Shown here: in pieces, positions 27,428 through 35,886 of the stretch
How the letters are laid out: the number at the start of each line of letters is the position of its first letter
Numbering within the stretch: the stretch's first letter is position 1
Assembly: GCA_020633295.1 (NCBI GenBank)
Contig: JACKDW010000002.1
Coordinates: forward strand, 124,001 to 188,000
Reading direction: 5' to 3'
Length of the DNA: 64,000 bases
Origin: Myxococcales bacterium
GTDB taxonomy: Bacteria > Myxococcota_A > Polyangia > Nannocystales > Nannocystaceae
The notes under the pieces: generated by a model
What the model was told of the DNA's origin: nothing
Database searches by the model: none
The model's input: the letters and a program-made list of their open reading frames with translations, nothing else
Made by a program: the position numbers and the translations under genes

Positions 27428-29674
27428 CTAGCGGCGCCCGTCCTTCTCCGCCGCGGTCTCCTCCGCTTCTTCGTCCGTCTTCTTCGCCTTCTCTACCCAC
27501 ACGGCGAACTCCGCCGTGAACTCCCGCCGCTCGCGGTCGCGGCGGGCGAATTGCTCGCGCAGGATCGCCGCGAGCGGGTGCTCGGGGAGCTCCTGCGCGG
27601 GCGCGTCGCGGTGGACGAGGGCGTGCGCCTTGCTGTCATCGCGGATGAGCAGGCGCGGCGGGGCGCCATCCAAGAGAACGGCCGCGGTCACCGGGCGCCC
27701 GAGGCCGGGGTCGATCGAGCGGCACCCTGGAGCGCAGACGATCACGCGATCGCCGTGGGCCGCGAGGAGGTTCGCGCCTGGGCGGGCGCGGAGCGGCTCC
27801 GCGTCGAGCGGCAGCGTGTGCACGAGGGCGCCGTTGATGATGAGCCGTCGGTCGCCGACGCGGAGGGCCACGATGTTCGAGAGGAAGCTCCACGAGCCCT
27901 CGTCGTCGATCGCTCCGCGGACGCCGAGGTCGATCCAGCCGTGGAAGGGGGGGCGCGGCGGCCGGCCGTCGCGAAGGAGCTGCGTAAGGCCGACCTCGTC
28001 GTCGTCCTCGTGAGGGGGGCGCCACGCGAGGGCGAGGCCGCCACGGGCGGTGCGGGCGATGAGCGACCTGTCGTAGTAGCCGGTCGTCTCGTGGATCGGC
28101 GCGAAGTCATCGAGTCGTTGGCAGCGAGGCGAGCGTGTCGAGTTCGGGAAGACGCGCTGCATCGAGCTGGGCTGGCCGTGGATATAGTGCTCGTCGAGCC
28201 AGATGACGTGCCCGCAGCGGCGATCGACGACGGCCTTGTCGTTCTGGCGCAGGTCGTGGTCGTCGCCGAAGTGAGCGGTCGCGGTCTTGATCACGTCCGC
28301 GGAGATCGACGTGGGGAGCGCCGCCCTCCACGTGCGCGCCTCCTCGAGGATCCTCTCCTTCTCCTGCTCCGCGGTGCGCGTGTCGGACCCTCCCTCGGGG
28401 GCCCGCCGCCTCGACGGGATGAGTCCCGGGTAGCGCCCCCACGGCTCGACCCAGGGCGTCGCCGCCCACGGCGGGTTGACCGTGTCTCGGGCGTCGACGT
28501 AGAGGCGCGGGAGGCCGCGGAGCAGCAGCGCCGGGCCCGTTGTGCTCAAGGAGTCGTCGTCGCCGAGCTGCATCCGCGGCCCGAGCTCGCCCGTCGTGGT
28601 CCACAGGCGCAGCGTCTGAGCGTCGAAGCGGAGCACGACGTCGCCGGTCCGGGTGAGCGCCAGGCCTTCGCGCTCGGGGTCCGCCGGTAGCGCCTGTGGA
28701 TCGCAGCACGGGCCGTCGAGGGCGACGCGGGCGACAGGCCCGTCTGGCGCGCCGCAGGTCCCGAGGAGCCAAGCGCCCTCGAGGCGAAGACGGGGTTCAC
28801 AGCCGAGCGTGGTCTCGATCTGCGCGGCGAAGGCCTCGGTCTTCGGGTCGCGCTCGTACGGCGAGCACGCGGGGGCGCAGGCGGTCGACGTGCCGAAGCG
28901 CGTCTCCTGAAAGATCTCGGTCCCGGCGACCGCACGGGTGATGCGCTCGCCGTCCCAGATCGCGCGGCGATCGGCCTGGACGACGAAGTGACCGCGGTCG
29001 TCGAGGTGGGCCTCGCAGCCGGCGGCGCGGTCGTAGTCGATCCCGAGGTCGATCCGCTGGATCGGCCCGCTCTCACCGAAGAGCCAGGCCGTCAGCCCGG
29101 CGTCGTCGCGGGTAACCAGGAGCAGGCGACCAGCGCGGGCGTCGCTGCACGAGAGCGTTTCTCGCTCGACCCCGAGCTGGCGGAGGACGTCGGTGTAGAC
29201 CTCGCCGCCGCGGACGAGGACGTCGCCCTCGCGGCCCATGTTCGCGGTCATGTAGAAGACGCCGGCGCCGTCCGACTCTTGGGGCCTGACCTGGCGGAGG
29301 ACGCCGTCGAAGAGCGGATCGTCGAGCCAGGTGACGTGACCCTCGTGGCGGAGCTTGATCCCGCGGACCACGAGTTCGGGGAGCAGACCGGGACGCAGGT
29401 CGACCTCGGGGAGGGGAGGAAGCTCGGTCGGCAGGGCGCGAGCGTCGTTGACCGCGAAGGGCCGCACGGGGCGCGGCGGTTCGGGCTCAGGCTCCGCGGG
29501 GACGGGGGACGGCGGTTCGTCGTCGGGCTCCTCGTGGGGGACCCGCGCGAGGAGCCCGACGACGCCGACGAGCCCGACGACGAGCCCGACGACGACGAAC
29601 GCCGCGAGGACGTGGCGCGCCCCGCTCTTGCGGCTCGTCGGCAGCGCCTCCTCTCGCTCCGGCATCCGCGACAT
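27428..29674 (-). CDS. Single-pass membrane protein with large extracytoplasmic domain, unknown function
   Basis: 748 residues from the ATG at 29674, chosen because a short cytoplasmic stretch (PEREEALPTSRK) and one transmembrane helix (VLAAFVVVGLVVGLVG) follow immediately; upstream in-frame sequence has no coding character. A Pro/Glu linker (residues ~50-75) leads to a ~650-residue extracytoplasmic region. It is rich in short strands with recurring aromatic/Trp-containing motifs and several cysteine pairs (TACAPAC, GPCCDP, VICAPGC), which suggest a disulphide-stabilised beta-propeller-like fold. The C-terminus is charged. No catalytic motif is recognised. Stands alone, with >100 bp on both sides. 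Confidence 0.75.
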   Translation of the reverse strand: MSRMPEREEALPTSRKSGARHVLAAFVVVGLVVGLVGVVGLLARVPHEEPDDEPPSPVPAEPEPEPPRPVRPFAVNDARALPTELPPLPEVDLRPGLLPELVVRGIKLRHEGHVTWLDDPLFDGVLRQVRPQESDGAGVFYMTANMGREGDVLVRGGEVYTDVLRQLGVERETLSCSDARAGRLLLVTRDDAGLTAWLFGESGPIQRIDLGIDYDRAAGCEAHLDDRGHFVVQADRRAIWDGERITRAVAGTEIFQETRFGTSTACAPACSPYERDPKTEAFAAQIETTLGCEPRLRLEGAWLLGTCGAPDGPVARVALDGPCCDPQALPADPEREGLALTRTGDVVLRFDAQTLRLWTTTGELGPRMQLGDDDSLSTTGPALLLRGLPRLYVDARDTVNPPWAATPWVEPWGRYPGLIPSRRRAPEGGSDTRTAEQEKERILEEARTWRAALPTSISADVIKTATAHFGDDHDLRQNDKAVVDRRCGHVIWLDEHYIHGQPSSMQRVFPNSTRSPRCQRLDDFAPIHETTGYYDRSLIARTARGGLALAWRPPHEDDDEVGLTQLLRDGRPPRPPFHGWIDLGVRGAIDDEGSWSFLSNIVALRVGDRRLIINGALVHTLPLDAEPLRARPGANLLAAHGDRVIVCAPGCRSIDPGLGRPVTAAVLLDGAPPRLLIRDDSKAHALVHRDAPAQELPEHPLAAILREQFARRDRERREFTAEFAVWVEKAKKTDEEAEETAAEKDGRR

Positions 29675-29936
29675 TGTCCCGTAGATGCACTCGCCTGTCG
29701 CGCGCGGACTCTGGGCTGCCATGGGCCAGCCCGCCCGTTCGTCCGAGGCGAGCGATCGGCTGACGGTCATCGCCCCGAGGATCGTGGCGCCGCGCGAGGC
29801 GCAGGACGAGCTCGCGGGCATCTTCGGAGTCGAGTAGGCGGCCGGCGAGGCGATCCCTGCGTATGGAGCTCGAGTGGTGCTGAGCCCGACCGTCGTCCAG
29901 GCGACGCGCTCGGCGTGCACGCGAGGTCGCCGAGCT

Positions 29937-30569
29937 CTACCCTGAAGTCTCGAGCATCGTCCGCACGTACGGCGCGTGCGAGGAGTCCGGCGCGAGCTCC
30001 AGGTAGCGAACGGCGTGCGCGCGCTTCTTGGTGTGCTCATTCAGCTTGGCGAACGTGCTGGCGGCGCCCAAGTGCGCGTCGGCCAGGTCGCCGCGCAATT
30101 GCGCCGCGCGGACGTAGCTCTCGGCGGCGTGGGCATACCGCCGAAGCTGGAAGTGGGCGCTGCCGAGTCCGACGTGAGCCGAAGCGCTCGTCGCGTCAAG
30201 CTTCAACGCGGCCTTAAAGTATTTCACCGCCTGCGCTGGGTCTCTGACTCGGAGGGCGCACGTCCCCAACCCGATGAAGGCCTGCGCATTGCATGGCTCG
30301 AGCGACTGAGCCCGCTCGTAGAGCGCTCTGGCGCGGTCGACCTCGCCCGCGCCGAGCGCGACGGCGGCGCGGCGATAGAGTTCGCAGACCGACGAGGTGC
30401 TCTCGACGATCTCGACGCCGTAGCCGACGAATTCGTCGCGCCTCCGGAACAGTCGCCGAAGCAGGCTGAACATCGCGCGATGATGATGGTTCGAATCCGG
30501 CGACCGGTCAACCACCTCGGTGAGCGTACAAGCGCCGACGCTCAACGCCGGCTCGCTGCGCCGGTTCAA
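29937..30569 (-). CDS. TPR-repeat protein
   Basis: 210 residues from the first start. An internal ATG at 30473 gives MFSLLRRLFRRR and is an equally good candidate, because similarity to TPR proteins starts only after it. At least four TPR units are recognisable (ALYERAQSLEPCNAQAFIGLG, then AVKYFKAALKLDATSASAHVGLG and similar), ending in a short tail. There is no signal peptide, so it is cytoplasmic and probably a scaffold. The TGTCT-N4-AGACA inverted repeat lies 5 bp upstream of the longer start, or ~100 bp upstream of the shorter. Confidence 0.75.
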   Translation of the reverse strand: MNRRSEPALSVGACTLTEVVDRSPDSNHHHRAMFSLLRRLFRRRDEFVGYGVEIVESTSSVCELYRRAAVALGAGEVDRARALYERAQSLEPCNAQAFIGLGTCALRVRDPAQAVKYFKAALKLDATSASAHVGLGSAHFQLRRYAHAAESYVRAAQLRGDLADAHLGAASTFAKLNEHTKKRAHAVRYLELAPDSSHAPYVRTMLETSG

Positions 30570-30573
30570 AACA

Positions 30574-30587
30574 TGTCTTTATAGACA
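30574..30587. repeat. Inverted repeat TGTCT-TTAT-AGACA (motif copy 4)
   Basis: Perfect 5-bp arms in the AT-rich spacer between the lipase gene and the TPR gene, upstream of the latter. Same core as 15033 and 18605. Confidence 0.55.
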
Positions 30588-30607
30588 CCTTATAAACTCG
30601 TCGGCCG

Positions 30608-31648
30608 TCACGGATAGTACGGCGCGTCCAGGCCGCGCGGCCCGAAGACCGCGCGCTTGCACACGTCGACGTAGTGCTGCGGGACGTGGTCGCTGAGCGA
30701 GCGCGGCAGCTTGAGCGCGCGCGTGAGCGCGGTCTGACGGAACAGGAAGTCGACCGCGCCGGCCATGAGCCCCGCGATCGTGAGGTCCTGGACGACCGCC
30801 TTCCCGGGCGTCGGCGTCCAGCCCGAGCTGCCCTCCGTGGCCCACACCTCGTCGCCGAAGTGGGCGAAGCGACCGAGCGCGCGCCCCGGCTGCCGCGGGA
30901 TCGCGTCGCGGTTGTAGATGTGACGGACGACGGTCACGTGACGCGCCAGCGCGACGGCGGCGCGCCGGGCGAAGCTCGGCGAGCCGATCATCGGCTGCCC
31001 GAAGGTATAGACGGCCACGAGCCGGTCCCGCGCGGACACCCTCGCCGCTTCGTCCGTGGCCCCCATCACGCCGCCCCCCTCCGGCAGGCACAGCGCGACC
31101 GCCATCAACGCGGCCAGGGCGCCGCCGAGGCTGTGACCGGTGAGGTAGAGTCGATCCTGCGGGTGCCGGGCGAGCGCGTCGAGCAGCGTCGGCCACACGG
31201 CGACGAGGCCGCGGAGGAACCCGCGGTGCACCGTCGAGTCCGCGTCCTTGGGGTACGGGATCGGGTCGATCGCGAAGTCGGTCAGGACGTCGGAGATCCC
31301 GGCGCCGCCGAACTCGGTGCCGCGAAACACGACGATCGTCACGCCGGCCTCCGCTTGGCGAACGAGGAACACCTGGGTGTCGACGAGCAGCGCAGAATTC
31401 CGCGACTCGATCAGCTCACAGCGCGCGCCCGGGAGCACGGTGCGGTTGAGCACGTCGCCGAGCCCCCGCCGGTCGGAGTAGGCCCACGTCGACGCGAGCG
31501 CGAGCAGCAGCGCGGTCTCCGGGTCATGCGCCGGCTTCGGACGGCGCGCGCGCGCGTGCGCCGACGCTCGGGGTCGCCAGCGGATCCACGGCTGCGGAGG
31601 TCGCTCGTGCGGATGTCGAGAGGTCGCGGGTCGGTCGCGCGTCGCCAC
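30608..31648 (-). CDS. Class 3 lipase-like alpha/beta hydrolase
   Basis: 346 residues. The Lipase_3 signature is clear: an FRGTEF strand-loop that forms the oxyanion side, DFAIDPIPYP, a histidine (VHRGF) and the nucleophile elbow LTGHSLGGALAAL. A downstream Asp and His complete the likely triad (GQPMIGSPSF region and the late HIYNRDAIPR/FAHFGDEVW segment). No convincing signal peptide is present, since the N-terminus is Arg/Pro-rich, so it is probably intracellular or exported by another route. Triacylglycerol or phospholipid hydrolysis is the family's usual activity. The start at 31648 is GC-rich and may be too far upstream; the domain begins at about residue 42. Confidence 0.85.
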   Translation of the reverse strand: MATRDRPATSRHPHERPPQPWIRWRPRASAHARARRPKPAHDPETALLLALASTWAYSDRRGLGDVLNRTVLPGARCELIESRNSALLVDTQVFLVRQAEAGVTIVVFRGTEFGGAGISDVLTDFAIDPIPYPKDADSTVHRGFLRGLVAVWPTLLDALARHPQDRLYLTGHSLGGALAALMAVALCLPEGGGVMGATDEAARVSARDRLVAVYTFGQPMIGSPSFARRAAVALARHVTVVRHIYNRDAIPRQPGRALGRFAHFGDEVWATEGSSGWTPTPGKAVVQDLTIAGLMAGAVDFLFRQTALTRALKLPRSLSDHVPQHYVDVCKRAVFGPRGLDAPYYP

Positions 31649-31912
31649 CGGACAATTCTACGCCAGCGGATCTCGAGCGAGCCGGCGGATCGCCGCGGCC
31701 GAGTCGACGACGCGAACGCGTCGTCACGCGACGCGCCCGGCGCTCGCCTCGTTATGCGCGTAGGGACAGCTTGTCGCGCGCGTGTTCGATCGCGCGCCGC
31801 TCGGATTCGTCACCGGCGGTCGCGAGCGCGGACGACATCGCGATCGACGTCGCGGTAGGCCGCGCGCGAGGACGTGGCCTCGCGCGCGCCGGCCTGATAA
31901 GGTTGCCGCGCG

Positions 31913-33121
31913 ATGAGCGTGCAGGTGTACTTGATTCCCGGGTTTATGGGCCTCCGCACGCTGGGCGGAGGGAGCTACTTCCGCCGCGTCCCCGACATGC
32001 TCACGGCGGCGCTGCGCGAGCGCGGAATCGACGACGTGACCGTGTACGAGTGCCCGTCGCTCGCGAGCGGCGCGATCGCCCAGCGGGCGCGGCAGCTCCT
32101 GGTCTGGATGCTCGAGCGCGGCGCGGCCGAGGCCGACAGCGTTCATCTCGTCGGCCACTCCTCGGGGGGGCTCGACGCGCGGCTGCTGGCGGCGCCCGGC
32201 GTGCGCCTGCTCGACGGCGAGGTCGAGGCGCGGGTCGGCGGGCGCGTCCGCTCGCTGATCTCCGTGTCGACGCCGCATCACGGCACGCCGGTGGCGAACT
32301 TGTTGTTGACGCTCCCCTTCCATCGCACGCTCGAGAAGCTCGGGCGCTTCGGCGCGACGCGCCCCGGGCAGGCCGTGCTGTTGTTGACCATGCAGATCCT
32401 CGAGCTCCTGGCGCAGCTCGAGGAGTGGCTCGGGCGCGAGGACTCGATCCTCGACGCCGCCGCCGACAGGCTGCTGCAGCACGTCGCGCGCAGGACCGAC
32501 GACCCGACCTGGGAGTACCTCCACGAGCTGGCGCGCGACCGCGGGGCGGCCCCGGACTTGACCACGGACTCGATGCAGCTGTTCAACGCGGCGGTCCGGG
32601 ATCGCCCGGAGACGCGCTACAGCAGCCTGATCACGGTCGCGCCGCCGCCGAGGGGGCCGCGCGCGCGCGACCTCCTCGCGCCGATTCACGGCGTCGCCAA
32701 GCTGGCGTTTCGCGTGCTCTACGGCATGGCGAGCCGCGTCGTCGGCGAGTACCCCGACGCGGCCGTGAAGCCCGCGGCGCTCAACCTCGGGGACTTCTCG
32801 GCGCCGCTGTCGATCGACCGGCATTCGAACGACGGCATCGTCCCCTGTCAGAGTCAGGCCTACGGCGCCGTGCTCGACATCGTGCAGGGCGACCACCTCG
32901 ACATCGTCGGTCAGTTCCGCGGCGCGCGAGACGACCACGCCGAGTGGTTGCCGAGCGGCGCGCGCTTCGGCGAGCTCGAGTTCAAGAGCGCGTGGTCGCA
33001 GATCGCCGACGAGCTCACAGCCAGCGAGCGCGCCTGGGACGGCCGGCGCGGCGAGGTCGCGCGAGGGTCAACGGCGAAGAAGCGCGCGGGCAAGAAGGCG
33101 AGGCGCAAGCGCGCCGCCTGA
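31913..33121 (+). CDS. Lipase/esterase of the alpha/beta-hydrolase fold
   Basis: 402 residues. YLIPGFMG provides the HG-like oxyanion strand, VHLVGHSSGGLDARL the nucleophile elbow, VSTPHHGTP is typical of triacylglycerol lipases (family I and LCAT-like), and NDGIVP and GDHLDIV supply the Asp and His of the triad. The C-terminus ends in a Lys/Arg-rich tail (KKRAGKKARRKRAA). The ATG follows a spacer without a good ribosome site. It is divergent from the preceding class 3 lipase and precedes an acyltransferase gene on the same strand, so lipid turnover is a reasonable local theme. Confidence 0.88.
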   Translation: MSVQVYLIPGFMGLRTLGGGSYFRRVPDMLTAALRERGIDDVTVYECPSLASGAIAQRARQLLVWMLERGAAEADSVHLVGHSSGGLDARLLAAPGVRLLDGEVEARVGGRVRSLISVSTPHHGTPVANLLLTLPFHRTLEKLGRFGATRPGQAVLLLTMQILELLAQLEEWLGREDSILDAAADRLLQHVARRTDDPTWEYLHELARDRGAAPDLTTDSMQLFNAAVRDRPETRYSSLITVAPPPRGPRARDLLAPIHGVAKLAFRVLYGMASRVVGEYPDAAVKPAALNLGDFSAPLSIDRHSNDGIVPCQSQAYGAVLDIVQGDHLDIVGQFRGARDDHAEWLPSGARFGELEFKSAWSQIADELTASERAWDGRRGEVARGSTAKKRAGKKARRKRAA

Positions 33122-33234
33122 GCGGATGCCCGCTCGTGGCCCGCGGTCGTCTCGATCACGCGCGGCGTCTCAACAGGCATCCCGACCCGTGATCCCGACG
33201 CGCGCGACGGAAGGCCACACGAGAGCGACGATTC

Positions 33235-34557
33235 GTGTTTGAGCGCAAGCCCGTCAACTCCCTGGAGAATCGCGACCCGGCGCTGATCGAGCGGATCACG
33301 GGGATCGTGCGCAAGACCTTGTGGCCGTATCACCGCGCCGAGGTCCGCGGGCTCGAGCGGATCCCGGGAGCAGGCGGCGTGATCTACGTCGGCAACCACA
33401 ACGGCTATCCGTACATGGCGGAGGGCTGGCTGTTCACCGCCGCGCTGTACGAGGCCTTCGGGATGTCGCGCTTCCCGTACTTCCTGGTCCACGAGCACGC
33501 GATCGAGCTCCCCGTGATCAACCAGGTGCTGACGGGCTACGGCGGGCTGGGGGCCTCGTCTCGCAACGCGCTGCGGCTGGTCTCGGGCGGGCACCCGATG
33601 CTGATCTACCCGGGGGCCGCGGAGGAGCTCATGCGGCCCTATCGCGAGCGCGCGCGGCTCCGCTTCAACGGCCGCGACGCGCACGTTCGTCTCGCGCTGC
33701 GCTTCAACACGCCGATCGTCCCGGTCGCGGCGGTCGGCGGTCACTCGACCGCGATCATCCTCGACGATCTCCCGTGGCTCGCGGAGCTGCTGGGGATCAA
33801 GGAGCGCTTCAACCTCGGCGCCTGGCCGCTCATGCTCAGCATCCCCTGGGGGCTGACGCTCGGGCCGATCATCCCGCCCTACGTGCCCTGGCCGGCGAAG
33901 ATCATCGTCGAGGCGCTGGAGCCCATTCACTTCGCGCGCACCGGTCGGGAGGCGGCGCGTGACCCCGTATGGGTGCAGAAGTGCGCCGCGAAGGTGGAGC
34001 GCGCGATCGCGAGCGCCGTCGAGCGCCTGGAGAGAGAGCGCGTCGAGAAGCACGGGCTGCTGCGCTTCGCGCTCGGCAAGGCCGTCGAGCACATCGAGCG
34101 CGCGCTCGAGCTCGGGGACGGCGGAGGCGTCCGTCTGCCCGCGCTCCCACGCTTCACGGAGCACGTCGACATCCGCGGGCTGTTCCCCGCGACGCCGGAG
34201 GAGTCGGGGGCGCGCGCGGACGAGCCGGCGCGTGCCGAGCGACGCGGCGTCACTGCGCGCGCGCGCTTCACCGCCGCCGAGCGGCGACGGATCGTCCGCG
34301 AGGCCGCGACGAGGGGCGTCGCGGCGGTGTGCGACGAGCACGGCGTCTCGAGATCGACGGTGTATCGCTGGCGCCGCGCGCTGCGTCAGCAGGCTAGCGC
34401 GCGCGCGTCGAGCTCGGCGCGAGCGCGACGCGACGACGCGAGGATCCGCCGCGCGGTGCTCAAGGCGCGTCGCGGCGCGCGTGTCGTGGACGTCTGTCGC
34501 GAGCACGGGATCTCGAGGTCGACGTTTTATCGCTGGAAGTCGCGGCTCGACGAGTGA
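33235..34557 (+). CDS. PlsC-type acyltransferase fused to two helix-turn-helix domains
   Basis: 440 residues from GTG. Residues ~25-270 form a lysophospholipid acyltransferase-like domain with the NHxxxxD-type block as VGNHNGYPYM (Asp replaced by Tyr/Met region), FLVHEHA, and YPGAAEE as the glycine-rich acceptor motif; it resembles the diacylglycerol-acyltransferase-like branch used in many Proteobacteria. After a linker with a helical segment, residues ~340-440 hold two consecutive helix-turn-helix units of the transposase/HTH_28 type, ending in VSRSTVYRWRRAL and ISRSTFYRWKSRL. The two units are similar to each other. I know of no standard protein with this architecture. An alternative is a fusion by loss of a stop codon with a remnant of an IS3-type OrfA. 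Confidence 0.8.
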   Translation: MFERKPVNSLENRDPALIERITGIVRKTLWPYHRAEVRGLERIPGAGGVIYVGNHNGYPYMAEGWLFTAALYEAFGMSRFPYFLVHEHAIELPVINQVLTGYGGLGASSRNALRLVSGGHPMLIYPGAAEELMRPYRERARLRFNGRDAHVRLALRFNTPIVPVAAVGGHSTAIILDDLPWLAELLGIKERFNLGAWPLMLSIPWGLTLGPIIPPYVPWPAKIIVEALEPIHFARTGREAARDPVWVQKCAAKVERAIASAVERLERERVEKHGLLRFALGKAVEHIERALELGDGGGVRLPALPRFTEHVDIRGLFPATPEESGARADEPARAERRGVTARARFTAAERRRIVREAATRGVAAVCDEHGVSRSTVYRWRRALRQQASARASSSARARRDDARIRRAVLKARRGARVVDVCREHGISRSTFYRWKSRLDE

Positions 34558-34606
34558 GCGACGCCTCGCGCCGGCGACAGGCGCGAGACATGGTTGACCG
34601 GTCAGG

Positions 34607-35653
34607 TCACGCAACGGGCGCGCGGCGCGGCGCGAGCGTGTCGCTCGCCCGCAGCAGCGTCGCGGCCCAGTGAAAGCCCGCGCCGAACGACACGAGGAGG
34701 ACGTACGCGCCGGGCTCGACGCGCCCCGCCGCGCGCGCCTGACACAGCGCGAGCGGCACGGAGGCCGAGCCCGTGTTGCCGAAGTCCTTCACGTTCGTGA
34801 ACACCTGCGAGGGCGAGAGCGCGAGCGAGCGCGCGACCGCGTCGATGATGCGGACGTTCGCTTGGTGAGGGACGACGAGCCCGAGCTCCCGCGCGGACAG
34901 CCCCGCGCGCGCCAGGACCTGGCGCGCGGCGGCGGACATCCGCGTCACGGCCTCCCTGAACACCCCGCGCCCGTCCATCGCGATGTGCCGGTGCAGCCCT
35001 CGCCGCGCGACGTCCTCGGTGATGGGGCGTCGACTCCCACCTGCCTCGAGGATCAGGAGCTCGGTCTTGCTGCCGTCTGTGCCGGCCACGGACGCGACGA
35101 TCCTCGACGCGCCGGGCTCGCGCGCGACGACGACCGCCCCCGCGCCGTCGCCGAACAGCACGCACGTCGAGCGGTCGCGCCAGTCGATCAGCCGGGAGAG
35201 CAGCTCCACGCCGACGACCAGCACGCGGCGGGCCCCCGTCATCACGCGGCTGCGCGCGATGTCCAGGCCCTGCAGGAAGCCGGAGCAGCCGCTGCCCGCG
35301 AGGTCGTAGGACGGGATCTCGCGCGCGCCGAGGCGATGCTGAAGGAACGCGGCGGTGTCGGGGAAGTAGACCTCGGGGGTGTCGGTGGTCACGATGATCT
35401 CGTCGAGCTGCGTCGGCGAGAGCCCTGCGTCCGCGAGCGCGCGTCGGGCCGCCTGCTCCGCCAGATCGACGGTCGTCTCGTCGGCGGCGGCGAAGCGACG
35501 ACGCTCGATGCCCGTGCGGCTGGTGATCCACTCTGCGGACGTGTCGATCCACGCGGTCCAGTCCGCGTTCGTCATGACGCGCGCGGGCGCGTAGGCGCCG
35601 AGCCCGATGAGGCCGACCGCGTCCTCCGCCTCGTGCTGTGTTGCGTGCGGCAT
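34607..35653 (-). CDS. fabH: 3-oxoacyl-ACP synthase III (KAS III)
   Basis: 348 residues from the ATG at 35653, the usual length; upstream in-frame sequence is Arg-rich and out of family. The thiolase-fold triad is complete: Cys in SGCSGFLQG, His in VVPHQANVRI and Asn in FGNTGSAS. The N-terminal IGLGAYAPARVMTN and SRTGIERRR blocks are typical. It condenses an acyl-CoA with malonyl-ACP to start fatty acid synthesis; members near PKS or specialised-lipid genes can use other starters, but no ACP gene is adjacent here. It converges on the acyltransferase-HTH gene with a 49-bp gap. Confidence 0.9.
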   Translation of the reverse strand: MPHATQHEAEDAVGLIGLGAYAPARVMTNADWTAWIDTSAEWITSRTGIERRRFAAADETTVDLAEQAARRALADAGLSPTQLDEIIVTTDTPEVYFPDTAAFLQHRLGAREIPSYDLAGSGCSGFLQGLDIARSRVMTGARRVLVVGVELLSRLIDWRDRSTCVLFGDGAGAVVVAREPGASRIVASVAGTDGSKTELLILEAGGSRRPITEDVARRGLHRHIAMDGRGVFREAVTRMSAAARQVLARAGLSARELGLVVPHQANVRIIDAVARSLALSPSQVFTNVKDFGNTGSASVPLALCQARAAGRVEPGAYVLLVSFGAGFHWAATLLRASDTLAPRRAPVA

Positions 35654-35886
35654 GCGGTCGGGACCGAGCTCGGAGCGAGCGCGAGCGCGAGCGCGAGCTC
35701 GACGCCGCGATCGTACCAAAGCGGGCTCGATCGACGCGCGCACCAAATCGCGTCGGCTGGCTCGCGACCGCGCGCCCATGCGTCCTCGAGGTCAGGTTGA
35801 AACGCGGCGCGCGGAGCCGAGCGACCCGCGCGACGGACCGCGCGGGCAGGGGTGGACCAGGCGCGCGAGACCGACGCGCTGCCCTC

